Source of the DNA: Cruorifilaria tuberocauda
Lineage: Eukaryota > Nematoda > Chromadorea > Rhabditida > Onchocercidae
DNA length: 64,000 bases
Assembly (NCBI GenBank): GCA_013365365.1
Contig: JABVXU010000066.1
Coordinates: 124,001-188,000 of the forward strand
Direction of reading: 5' to 3'
Part shown: piece by piece, positions 48,113 to 60,276 of the stretch
How positions within the stretch are numbered: position 1 is the first letter of the stretch
Layout: each line of letters starts with the position of its first letter
Notes under the pieces: model-generated
Database searches by the model: none
What the model was told of the DNA's origin: nothing
What the model saw: only the letters and a program-made list of their open reading frames with translations
Program-made: the position numbers and the translations under genes

Positions 48113-48159
48113 TTTTTACCTCATTGATAATTATTGTATAATTATCAATGAGGTAAAAA
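48113..48159. repeat. Perfect 20-bp inverted repeat, 7-base loop
   Basis: Arms 48113-48132 and 48140-48159 are exact reverse complements around the loop ATTGTAT. A related ATTATTGTATA segment follows at 48160-48180. It lies in non-coding DNA and could be a fold-back remnant of a small element. Confidence 0.85.
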
Positions 48160-48372
48160 TTATTGTATACCTAATTATTGTATAATTACATTACACTTTG
48201 TCCGTTATTGTTCAAGCTAGGAATTATGAAATGACTAAATGTTAAAGTTTATAAATATAAGACTAAGACTGAAAGAGTAGAAAGTATGACTAGTTCTCGA
48301 AATTCTTTAATTGATGAAGGCAATTTTTGTTGATATGATGAGGGACATGCTCCAAATTGGGTCATTTATAAA

Positions 48373-48388
48373 TGTATGTATGTGTATG

Positions 48389-48429
<41 letters not shown>

Positions 48430-48444
48430 TATGTGTGTGTGTTG
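48373..48444. repeat. (TG)n microsatellite
   Basis: About 70 bases of TG dinucleotides with a few TATG interruptions. Confidence 0.95.
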
Positions 48445-50188
48445 TAGTAATTCGACATTTGTTGAGGCTACTATTCAACAGACATTTCTAGTTGTTCTGT
48501 TAGTTTCTTATTTCTTTTTCATTTTTCAATAATTCTTTAGTGGAACATGCAGATTAAATGGAAAACTGGAATTGAGGTATTCAATTTTTAAACTTCAATT
48601 TGTACTAAAAATTGAAGTGAATTTAACGCTTTCCTCAAGTTTGTTTGAAAATAAATATAATGAAGTGATAATAAATCAAAAGATGCAAATTAGTTTTAAT
48701 TAGAGTTATATATCAAACTATCGTTGTTAGATTTATCACGCCCAAATCAATATTTTTGTTTTAGAGCTTTTAAAGCTTTTATTGATTTAGATACTAGAGA
48801 CGTTATTGAAAAAAGTCATCTCATTAATGCAATTTAAAAGGAAAAAATACAAGAGGCTTTTCAGCTTTTATTATAGCCAAAAATTTCATCGATTAAACTC
48901 TTCGATTCGAAATTACTTTATCACTTGCAAAAATTTATCAACAAAAGGCTTCCTTTAAAATGATTTTCTAATTTTTTTCCATAAATAAATTTCTCTAAAG
49001 CACTTTAAAAAATTTCGCTGACTAGATATATCAGATAATATCTTAAAAGAAGAAAAATATATCTCACTTTATTTACGAGAGAAAGAACGACATTAATGAA
49101 TGAAGAAAGAGAAACGAAGTTATATGAAACATCAACATCTGTTAAATTAATTATTCATTGCAAAAATATATTAATTGCATTTTAAAAGAGTTTCAAATAT
49201 GAAAATAAATTTTCAAATGCTAAAAGAAATAAATGATAAATTGATTGAGCAATTCATGTTGAAGCTAAAAAGCATTTGAGATTAGATGGAACGAAAAATT
49301 GAATAAAAGGTTAAAGGTTAGGAAAGGTGTGATGATAGGAGAAATATTCACTAAAACCGCTCTGTCCTTTTCAAGATGGAAAGTAGGTAACAAAAGAGAT
49401 TACGGAAAAGATAATTGCTAAAAGGATGTGATAGATTTATCTTCTAGACTATTTTTTTCTTTCTTGGCCTTGGGCATTCTCTTATGCCTACATTAGGAAA
49501 TGCCTTCTATTCCTACTATTTCAGTTCCCTTTTTGTTTCAAGTCGTTCAACTTATCTTCTGGATGATATTCCATTCTTTAACTAACTTTAACTAAGACAT
49601 CAAATATGACGAAGATAAAGAAAAAAAAGGTATAACTTGATGTCATGACCTTACTTTCTTCTATCAATCACTTATTGTAATCACAGATACTATCACTATT
49701 AATTCAACGTGTTCCTTTATCATTTCTGTTCTTCTAGATTCAAGGGTAGAATTCAAGGTGAAATGTCATGATTTAATTATTATTCCGTTTGACATAAGTT
49801 CGAAATTCTTCATAGATACGTTTAACTTTGACTTTTGGATTCATTTGAAAAATTAATGAAATTATTTTACAGCGATACAGCTTCGTTTTTGCCAACAGTG
49901 TCATTTGTCAGAAAATCAACAAATTCTTCATTTTATTCAAATATTCAGATTTCGGCTATTTTCTTGTTCCGTTACTGGAACTCTTGAAATCAGATGTTAC
50001 TTTCATATCATGTAAACATTCATTCACATAAAGAATTGTAAAATTTTTATTTATAATTTATTTTGAAAAACAATGAACAAGTCGATTGATTGTAACATAC
50101 ATCTTAACAAATATGCACAATTTTCTACAAATTATAAAACCAAATATAATTGTCATTCTAATCATCCATGGTAAATTAACAAGTTTCA

Positions 50189-53100
50189 TCAACGATTTCG
50201 ATTATAAAAAAAAGGAATGAAGTTAGAATTTGAATTAAAATTCATATTCGGTTGTCCTAAAATATATGTAGGTTTTTGATGAGGCCATAACCTATTATTA
50301 TTACGGCTTTCTAAAATGGCTGCATGCGACGAGGATTGCGGTTGAATAACGTTCCTAGCTTGCGGATAAGTTGGTGATGTAAGCAACGGTTTTTGAAGAA
50401 TTCCTAGGATTGGCGAAGTGAAGGGAATTTTTGATTGTCCAAATGAATTCTGGACAGTTCGTCTCAAAAATGGTTGTCTTCGAATATTTGGTTTTTGTTC
50501 TAAAATCGAAATTTCACCGTTAAATATCTCTCTAAACGACTTTTTTGAAATGCTGTTTTTTCTCTATAAAGCATCATTCTTTATTCATTACTATAATATA
50601 ACTTTAAAGAGCTTTTAATAAATGAATAATAAGAGTTATTGCTTTTCAAAAGGAAAAAAAAAACGTCTCAGTGAAATCAAATCTTAAAGCAATCATATGT
50701 TTTCTTAAACATAAACCATATGTTAAATTAAGGGAGAATTTAACAAAATCCATGGAAATAAATCAAACATGAATTCCCGGTTAAATGATACCTGTTAGAC
50801 GAATTTCTGGAATTACTCGCTTATTCATATTTAATTCTAATTTTCTTATATCAATATGAGTTGCATTGGTAAGGAAGGGTAATCGTGCTCGATACGCTGT
50901 TCGACGTGGAAACTTCCTACGAGGATAAGCAGTTGTAAGCGTTGATTCCATTTTAGACTTGCTATGCGGTTGATATTTGATTCTAACTGCTCTCTAATAA
51001 ATGAAATAATTATTTGAAGTATTTGCTGTCTTTTGGAAATCTTGAAAATTCATCAAATAAATTGAAATGAAATTTGTCAATTAATAAATTCTAAATGCTC
51101 TAATTACCGCTTTAGGTCGTAGAGAAGCAGAAGGAAGTAAATCGTTATCTTCGTTATCAGTAACGCTAACCGATCCGATACGTCGAAAAGTTATCGATGG
51201 AGCAACGGTAAAGGATTTGCTATAAATGAAGCATAACTTCAGTGTACTTTAAATCTTAGCTATGATATATTTCCATTTATTTCAATATCTATAATCTTAG
51301 CATTTATTCTATTCATTTATCACTTAAGTGCAAACTTATTTACTTAGTAATTGCAACACAATCCCATAAGGTCTTCAAAGCTCCAAAATTCTCAAAATGC
51401 CATGAAAGTTTGACTGCTTCTTTAATCAATTCAGGTTATCATCGAGAAATGATTGGAAAGATTTCATTGAAAAAACAAAAAATTGAAAAATTGCCAAGAA
51501 AGCAAATTACTTTATCTCGTATGTAGGTTGAAATGGTAAAGTTGTAGTTATTGTTGTGATAGGATGAGTGAAAAGAAATTGAGATTTAGTTAATGATTTC
51601 ATTGATTTTAATTTGATCGTTTTTTCCTTTTCAAGTAATTCCGTTAATTCATTTAAGTCATTTCCTGTTATGTTACTTTCACGTAATAGTGCAATAAATC
51701 GCTGTAATTTTGGTATTTGCTCGTCAATCATTTCGAATTTTTTATCCTAAAAATAATTTCCATTCATTAGTAATCCGAAATTTTATAAAATAATTTTGTA
51801 TTGAAATGATATTAAAGATTGGAAAATTAAGAATGCAAAAAAATTGTTTTAAAATTTGCTGCAAAACTTAAAAAAGTAATTATTCGATAGCTAATTCAAT
51901 TCAAAACTCTGTAAGCATATTCGAGAAACTATTTGTTTGGTTAATTGAATTTAGGAAATTTATGAGAAATAAACTATTTGTCCTTTTGATCATAATCGAT
52001 GATCATAATCGGATTTTCTTCACAATTATTTTTATCTCAAGAATGATCAATTACCTCTCCAGTTTCGCTAACGTCAGTTACGCTCACAGTATTGTGATTT
52101 TCTTTTTCCTTTATACTACTTGTCTCACTCTGAAAAAAAGAATTAAATATAAGATTTCAAAATAAATTTTGCATGATAGTTATATTATCAATGCAAATTT
52201 TGAATGACGCATATCAAAATAAATGATTTAAATTGAATAACTTGTGATAAGCAATCAGGAAAAGAAAAGAAAAACAATTATGCCAGTGTTAATTGCACAA
52301 CACGACATTTCCGTAATATAGATGCTTCAGATAATATGTAGTATTTTAGAATAAATGAATACTTCTCATTAATCAATGAAATTTTTAGCCGGAAAAAGAA
52401 AATTACCTCCTCCGGAAACAGAGTAATTGATGGAGTTGCAGTTGGCGTAGTTGTCCCAATTGTTTCAGCAGTGATATTGTTAATACTGATTGGAATAAGA
52501 CCGCCTAATTTCGTAATATCTTCATGTTCATAATCACTGGGTGCTGGTGCCGGAAAATTAATACCGAATTGAGAGTAATCAAGTTCTAACCCATTTCCTG
52601 GAACTGTTTTATATAATTTTTATCGTTTAATATGAGCTTATTTGGTTTGAGAGGGATAGGACTTTCCTGATTGTAAAATATTTGCTTAATTGACCTTATA
52701 CGATTGATTTCAGGCTATTTCAATAATAGCTTTTTATATATTCATCCTTCTTTCATCTCTCAAATATTTGGGTAATTAAATCTCTCAACAGGATTGAAGA
52801 TTTTTGCAAAAAAAAATTTTGAAATTAAGAATTCCGGAACGAAGCCGGTTATGAAACAAGGATTCGAAATTATAACTTTTGCAATACTACCCGTTTGCTC
52901 TCTTTTTTTCAACATTTTTTCATTGTTTAAAATGATAAATGATTTTTACGAATTCTATAAATTCATTCTGATAAAACAATATAGTATCTAATTCTTAGTG
53001 ATAATTTATTTTTCCAATATTATCTGTGAAGAGTTTTATTGAAATTTCAAAAAAAAAATTAATAATTAATATTTTTAATATAATTTAAGTAGTTAATGTC

Positions 53101-55205
53101 TTTAATAGAATTAATATAATTCGAATATTATTCCACTATTTCCATTTTTCTTTTCTAGCTAACAATTATTACTTTTTTTGTTTTAAAGAAAATTGCTTCT
53201 GAAACTGACAAATGAATATATAAAATAAGAAATACCGGAACAGTAATTTAGCCTTTTTCATGCTATTTTGAGGTGAGAAGCAACCATGAAGTGGAACGGA
53301 AGATGAAATTATTTATGGAATAAGAAAATTATAAACAAGCCGGGAAAATACTGATTACAGCCAAGGCAAATATGCTCGACTAACAGATACACTAGATGAA
53401 TGAACCGGTTGATTTCCATTTCTGGTCCGTAAATTTCAGCTATTTAATAGCTAATATCAAATAATTACCTTCTGTAACATTACTTAAAGATCAGGAAGTC
53501 ACAGGTCATCAATTTTTTTTCCACAACAATCTATATTATCATTATTTTCACATAATATCTTCGAAAAGTATCTAAATTGGAAATGGAAATAGAAACTGAA
53601 ATAAGGCAACGTACCAATCAGTCCTCTGTCTTGCATTTCCCGATTAGCCTAGAAAAAAAGTAAGTAATTTATTAAGAAAAAAGATCTATTTTTTGAAAAA
53701 TTGAACTTTTTTTTTTATATTAAGGAACTAGAGTAATATTTAATTTTACTAAAATCCGAATTCGATGAGAGTTTTTTCGTTGTTGAAAATTAAATGACAT
53801 CTTTTTTTAAGCCGAAAATTGAAGCGATGTGAAATTTTCAAGAAGAAAAAAGTAATCTCAAAATAATTTTCAAATTATTTTCAAGGAAAATCATTGATCG
53901 GAATTATTATTGTATTTTTTGCAGGAAGTAGGCAATAAAACTTTTGAGAAGAAAAACATAATGTAATTAAAGCAAGTTTTTTTATTTATCAATTATCAAT
54001 TTCGCTGGTGTATTCAACTTTGTTGAATACATTTTCCGGATTTCCGAAAACGTCAACAAATCTTCGGAGTGTAAAGATTTTTCAAAAACAGGATCTCCAA
54101 AAAAAAAAAAAAAAACAATCGGTGAAACCTTTTTTTATGTAAACGTACTTCACGTGGATTAATCCAAAGGTCACTACAACATATTTTACAACGTTTCCAA
54201 GAGAAAAAAACCTTTCAAATAATTAGTTTTAAAGAGTTTTTCAATTTTTTGGAGTTATTTAAAAACAAAATAGAACGAAGTTTATTTAAGAATAAAAGTT
54301 AAGTTATCGTTTTTTACCTTTATAATTTATTATTATAAAATAACAGTATTTGATTTTGAAGAATTTTTTATTTAATTCAAATTCTTTTTCCGAACTTTTG
54401 ATATCTTATGAGGGAATTTGAATTAATGATAACTCATTGAATTATCATTATTATCACCAATATCTTTATAAGAGAATTTGAAATTTCAATAAAGTATAAC
54501 AAATTAAGCAGTAATTTACTAATTTACATTTTTTGCAGACAGTTCACACATTTACAGATATTTACAAAAGTAATTAGTATTTTTAATTTTCTTACAGCTC
54601 ATTAGATAAGTTGAAAGAAGTAAGAAAGAAAGAAGCTTACATTTCTGGCTTCTTCAACAAATGTATTAAACCATTTCCCTTCTGCAGCTTGATTCAGAAT
54701 ACCGACACTTGTACCGGTTAACTGTAAAGCACCTTGAGCAATCTCATACACTGAAACAACAGAATGGTTCCTTTCTCTAAATTTTATAAAAATCATTTAT
54801 CATTTATCATTTATGGAAGAAACATACAGCTGTGCTCAGTTCGAACTGATCGTAATAATTTAAAATTATTGTTTAATTCGAAATTAATCGAAATCGAAAT
54901 CAATTTATAGATCATTTCCAACCGAAATAATAACGTTTGGGTAAAAAAAGAAAACCAGAATATTTAAATTCAAAATCAAAATAATTCAAATCCATAAGAT
55001 ATTTGCTACCAGAAAAATCTACCACAATTCATTTTTCTTTAGCTGATTATTTTGGAGAATAAAACTAACATTTTCCGATGCTACCAAGGAGGCCTGAAGC
55101 ACCGCTAGCTGGTGCAATAGCGCCACTAATCAACGATGCTAATTCACCATATTGACCATTTACTTGTCCTGCCAGAAATATAATAACCGTTACTACTTGA
55201 CACAT
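50189..55205 (-). CDS. Secreted protein of unknown family, 470 residues
   Basis: Nine exons join in phase: 55205-55070, 54750-54641, 53648-53615, 52603-52407, 52129-52055, 51746-51511, 51219-51108, 50993-50792 and 50499-50189. The start MCQVVTVIIFLAGQVNG is a short signal peptide, probably cut before QYGELAS. A small-residue, Gly/Ala/Ser-rich helical segment follows (ISGAIAPASGASGLLGSIG, then GALQLTGTSVGILNQAAEG and WFNTFVEEARN). The middle is acidic and Thr/Pro-rich with candidate N-glycosylation sites (NNIT, SNIT), plus a short Leu/Glu helix (LQRFIALLRES, LNELTELLEKEK). The last third is basic, with dibasic clusters such as PRRKFPRR that could be processing sites, and ends Asn/Pro/Gln-rich. 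No cysteine pattern, catalytic motif or membrane anchor was seen. I do not recognise a family. A cuticle, matrix or excretory-secretory role is possible but not shown. Confidence 0.72.
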
Positions 55206-57848
55206 TTATAGATGGTGTAATTTCTTCACGCTGTTTTCAGTACATCCGGAAACATGGGAATCACAGTGAATAAAAGTTCTAGCTAAACTGATTCAGTCAT
55301 CTGAAACGGAATTACGGATAGGAAGTTGTAACATCATTATGAATATCATCAGTGATATACGAACTTAATAGATAAAGCTAGATAAAATATTTTGGAAAAT
55401 AGATTAGATTGGATGAAAAGTTAAAAAGAACCAGATGGAAAGAAGGTGAAAAGTTAGAGAGAACCAGATTGGATCGGATCAGATTGGTTAAATTAACCAA
55501 TCAGTTAAAGAGAAACGATTGCTCTCTCAATAGCACTGGTAACCAGTTTACTCCTACATTGCGGAATATTCAATTTAATACCGATCCAACTTCATTTCTT
55601 GATTCTTCTTATCCTGACTACCTATAGTTCTTTTTCCGCTGACCAATATCCGTGTTTGCATTCATTACCATTTAAACTGTCATTGTTTGAAAAATGCTTC
55701 TCTTTTCTCCCTCCCTCTCTCCCTCTCTCTTTCTCTCTCTCATTTTATAATTCAATCAGGTAAAGCAGAGATGCTTTATTGCTTGATTGATAAAACAATT
55801 TTTGAACAATTCGACTATTAAAATGAAATATGAGAAGCATTACTTCTTCCAATATTTAAGAAACTTTCCTTCGACTTCAAATTAATTAAGAATTATACTT
55901 TGAAATAATTCTGCATGCTATAATTAAAGATATGATCATTGCCATTAATTAATATTAATTACCAATTTTTCCAACTGCTATCGCTCCTCTAATATGTTTC
56001 AGAAAAAAGATGATATGTCAGAAATCAGATAACAATGAATTGCTTCTTGAAGACGGATGAATTCAGCATTTTCATCGATTTTAAACTGGTTATATCATTT
56101 CAAAATTAAACTTTAATGTTGCAAAAGAAAAAAAGAGAGAAAAAACATGGCGCAAAATGACAATAAAATATCGTCAACTTTGAAAAATTAAACTGAAATT
56201 TTGGTATATTTAAAATTCCATCGTATTATCATCTAAAATAATTTATAATTACATTTTACAAATGAATAAATAAACAAATGGATAAATTTATCATCAACTG
56301 GATTAATTATCAACAACCGGACTAATTATTATTAACCGGAATTTCTTCCATGAGCAAATTAATAATGATTATTTTGCTCATTTCGATAATACATTAGTCG
56401 TTTGCTTTAAAATCATTTGCTAATTGATCAGATCGAAGAAACATTAAACTGGTCTCTCTCTCTCTCTCTGGTCAAATGAATATTGAATATATCACCTGAA
56501 AAATATTCAGTATTAATTTATATCAGTGTAAGGAAGAAGATACATTCTTGAAAATAATCTTTGCACCTTAAAAAACTTCAAAGTTCCAGAATAACTGAGG
56601 AAAGATAGGTATGAAAAGAAAGAGAAAAAGAAAAAGAGAGAGAGGGAAGAAGAGCTTTTCAGAAACTTTTATAGAATAAATTTTAGGACAATATTAGCAG
56701 ATAGTATTCAAATATACTCAAAAATCTCATTTTTCCGCTTATCGAAGTTATCAGTAGCGCTTTCGATTCTGACCCAATGATAATGCTTTAAACAATTACT
56801 TGCTTTCATTTTATATCATTTATGTCTAATTTTTATTTTATAGTTATAGAAGTTTCAAATCGAATAGAACAGATTGTTGTTCCATGGAGGATAATTGTAC
56901 TAAAGACTTATTCGTTGGACGATTGGTAAAGATAACAGTTGATTGTATCAGTAGACAATTTAGGAATTGTTCTAGGTTTTGATCATCTCGTCTTTCCGCT
57001 TAACTTCAAACCTGGTATCTCTCTCTGTACCAATGAACATATCATCTGAAAAATATTCAGTATTAATTTGTATCACTGTAATCTGTATAATTAAGTTGGA
57101 TAGATAATTCGATCAGATCATAAAATCGATCGTCTCTTTTGTTGATAGCAAGATTGATTGTGTAATAGTTAAGTGATATGGTACGTATAGTGACGGTATA
57201 TCGTTTAGACGTACGTGTAGATGTATGTACGAAGGATAAAGTCGATGGTATTATCACGTTGACATGAAAGAGATAAAATCAATGCTAAGCAACGATCACG
57301 TGATTTGAAGAGAGCCTATGGGAAAATGGGTAATTATTTAACGTAAAGGATTTTTTTATGATATAATTATATAAATAACTTATAAGTTAACAATACTTTT
57401 AGTATAAGTATAACTTATACAAAAATAATCATGCGAATAATTTGGTACTATAAAATTTCTTCGAAATTTCATTTTTATTTCGGATTGTAGTTGACAAATT
57501 GAAATTTCGATTCAAATGATTAATTGAAATGGATAGTTTTAATTTTAATTTATTTCACTTCTGATATTAATGTCTCGTTAAATGTTGGAAATAAGAAGTA
57601 CCTTTGCTAAGAATTCATTACAATAAATGTCAATTATAGGAATGCTAGAAACAAAAGATGTGAAAAATATGGGATTTTGTTTTTTCAAATAGGAGTGCGA
57701 ATTTTTCAGCAACGAATTTTAATTTTCGTAAAAACCGTAAGGAGCAGTTTTCTGTTTTCTCATTTGAATGATTGTCTGATATTGTTGTGGAGATAAGGTG
57801 ATGTTAGGTTGGGTTTGATTTATTAGACAGGTAATCCCTTAAATTTAA
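55206..57848. other. Spacer with CT tracts and a duplicated 43-bp element
   Basis: AT-rich DNA upstream of the secreted-protein gene. It contains CT-rich runs (55709-55741, 56453-56470, 57018-57026), an AG-rich run at 56617-56652, and two copies of a 43-bp element (see separate entry). No coding frame was recognised. Confidence 0.5.
56489..57081. repeat. Dispersed 43-bp direct repeat next to CT tracts, two copies
   Basis: Copies at 56489-56531 and 57039-57081 match at 40 of 43 positions by eye; both contain CTGAAAAATATTCAGTATTA. Each is preceded within 30 bases by a (CT)n run, so the duplicated block may be somewhat longer and degraded. Confidence 0.75.
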
Positions 57849-57909
57849 TCTAGATGAACGATTCTTAATTGACAATTAATTCTTGTCAATTAAGAATCGT
57901 TCATCTAGA
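57849..57909. repeat. Perfect 27-bp inverted repeat (hairpin), 7-base loop
   Basis: Arms 57849-57875 and 57883-57909 are exact reverse complements, around the loop TTAATTC; the outer ends are TCTAGATGAACG and its complement. It lies 189 bases upstream of the POLE3-like start codon. There is no obvious target-site duplication. Confidence 0.93.
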
Positions 57910-58097
57910 CAAAATATACGATGCATTTCGAAAGTATACGCAATATTATCATCATTGAACCCACTAACTAGCCTGGTGGCTAATTCATCTCTTCTGCTAT
58001 TATTGATCGTATATTCCTGTAATATTGTATTCTGCGATTTGTATTACCAAACAGAACATTTTGATTGTTTACTTTTGTTTAAGATTTTTTTACGCAA

Positions 58098-58862
58098 ATG
58101 ACAGACGGCGATGTTGCTGAGGATTTGCGATTGCCACAAACTGTGATTGGTCGTTTGGTGAAGGAAGCGTTACCACCTGGTGTTATCATTTCAAAGGTTT
58201 CCTTTTATTATCAGTTTTTCATGTTTATTTTTTTTAGGAGTTTCTTTTTGTTTAATGATAAGAAAGGCTTAAGAGAAGTGGTTGATTTTGCAGGATGCGC
58301 GAACAGCGATAGCTCGTGCTGCAGCGGTTTTCATTTTACATGCTGCGACGTATGCTCAAGAATGTGCAGTATCTAATAAGCGTAAGACGGTTACTGCGGT
58401 GGATGTTTTAAATGCTGTAAGAGTTTTGGAATGCGAAGAACTGGAGAAACCGGTGCTTTTGAAATTTTCGATTTGTTAATAATTTGATTTGCTAATTGCT
58501 AAGTACAGATTTTATGCTTTGAATCGTTAAGAATGAAAAAATAAATGAAATGGATTGGATTCAGAATCGTTCAGTTCTCGTTTTTATTGCTTACCTATTC
58601 GCTCAGTTATTTTAGTATTTCAGAGATTTAATTTAAATCATTATAGGTAAAAGAGGCAGTAGAGATATGGAAATCCAACAAACAGCAAAGAAATGAGGAA
58701 GCTAAAAGGCGAAAAGCAGGACGTGTGCAAAGTAATGATTCAGTTGTGCTAGAAACTCTAAAAAATGTTCCGCAAAAAGATGAATCTGCAGATAATACAA
58801 CTGCCTCAGACGAACCCGAACCGAAGAAAATGTTGTTAGATGTTATGGATCATGAAAGCTAA
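58098..58862 (+). CDS. POLE3/CHRAC17-type histone-fold protein
   Basis: A small histone-fold subunit shared by DNA polymerase epsilon and the CHRAC chromatin-remodelling complex, normally paired with a POLE4/CHRAC15-like partner. Three exons (58098-58196, 58294-58452, 58647-58862) give 157 residues. Seen: DLRLPQTVIGRLVKEALPPG and VIISK-DARTAIARAAAVFI, closely matching human [20 protein letters not shown] and ISKEARSAISRAASVF. KRKTVTAVDVLNAVRVLE (third helix) and VKEAVEIWKSNKQQ follow. The tail is charged (EAKRRKAGR, then an acidic DEPEPKK), shorter and less acidic than in vertebrates. It is not a core histone: introns are present and the helix sequences are POLE3-like. It sits alone; the nearest upstream oddity is the hairpin at 57849. 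Confidence 0.93.
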
Positions 58863-60276
58863 GCATGCCAAAAAAACAGTCATCATTGACAGATATCGTC
58901 TTTGAATTATTTTTCACAATTTATTTTGATTATTGCTGACAACAAGCACTTGTGCAAATTCATGTTCAGTTTTTTTTTTTTTGTTTTGTCTTTAAGTTTT
59001 AAAGAATGGGGTAATAAGTCACAAAATCATTAATTTTTTAGTAACTTTAATTGATACTATAAAAAATTGATGTTGATTCTTGTTCCAGTTTCCGTATATG
59101 CTTTGTTCGGCTCTGTATACATTTCTAATTTTCTGATCTCATATGAGATTTTATTCTCTTTGCCTCACTTCTTATATTTCTTACATTACATAGTTTGATC
59201 ACTTCGATTTTGATGAGGCCTTATATCATTCGTTTATATCGTATTAGTAATGAAATAGTGCATATCAAACTTCAGCACGTTAAATATGATTCATACAAGT
59301 TTCCGAAAGAAAGGTGCACCTAAAACTTCAGGTTCTTAGATTTAGCAAACATCATGAATTGATATTCAAGCAATTGTTGATGTGTGATTGCATCATATTA
59401 TCTAAATGATATGGTTGGTTTGATTTCGTTTAACTCTTCATGGTATCGACGTTTATTTCTCTTACTATTCTTTGGAATTCGCAGTTGTTAGATCATTCAT
59501 ATGTTGCATTTTTATGTTCAAAATAAATTTGATATCAATACAGTATAGTGTTGTCATATATATCGAACAATTTATAGAATAAAAATCACTATAAACAATG
59601 ATGCGAAACATATTAAAATTTGTTGTATTTGAACAAAAAGCACTCATATTAACTTTTTTTACTGGAAACGAAAATTTACGCCAATAAGGTGATAAGAAAT
59701 TTAGATCGCAATTTTGGAAGAGTTTTGATAATATTTTAGAAAACAGAAGTTCTGTTTTTTTTGGCTAATAATTAATTTGATTTATGGTAATTTGATTTTA
59801 TTTGATCAATATTTTCTTCATTCATTTTATCACTTTGAGAGTGTTTCAATCAATACTTCAATTGTACTTCTTTATTACCATTAAATTATACAGCTAGACT
59901 TATGACTAGTGATATTAGATGGACTGATAAGACATAACAGACTACTCTGTCAGCTATATCTCCATACCTATCTATTCTTCTAATCTGTAGGACGCATAAT
60001 TTGTAGTAAATATTATAATCATGGAAAATACGATAATTAATTTTGAGTCTTTATTAGAATTTGCAATTTAAAATTTATTTTATATTTCTATTACCATTAT
60101 TAATTTAATCACTGATTAGCTAACAGACAACTTGTAGGGATATTTTCTTCTCGTGCATTTTGAAAGTTCTTAACAATTTAATTGAATATTTTTAATTTGT
60201 TACTTATCATTTTTATCACGCAAACATTTATTTCAATTCATTATTAAAACAATAATACAATAGCTAATAAATAATT
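58863..60276. other. Spacer between POLE3-like and glycosyltransferase genes (convergent)
   Basis: AT-rich 3' flanks of two convergent genes. No gene or structured repeat was recognised. Confidence 0.5.

Larger units (their letters stand above)
46359..50188. other. 3.8-kb AT-rich spacer with simple repeats
   Basis: Upstream of the PABIR-like gene and downstream of the secreted-protein gene. No protein-like frame was recognised. It contains a near-tandem CAAGGTCAATCACTA-type repeat at 47047-47095, an inverted repeat at 48113-48159 and a (TG)n tract at 48373-48444. Confidence 0.5.

Noticed and set aside
58098..58862. Core histone (H4-like)
   Set aside because: The histone fold is present, but the helices match POLE3/CHRAC17 and the gene has two introns.
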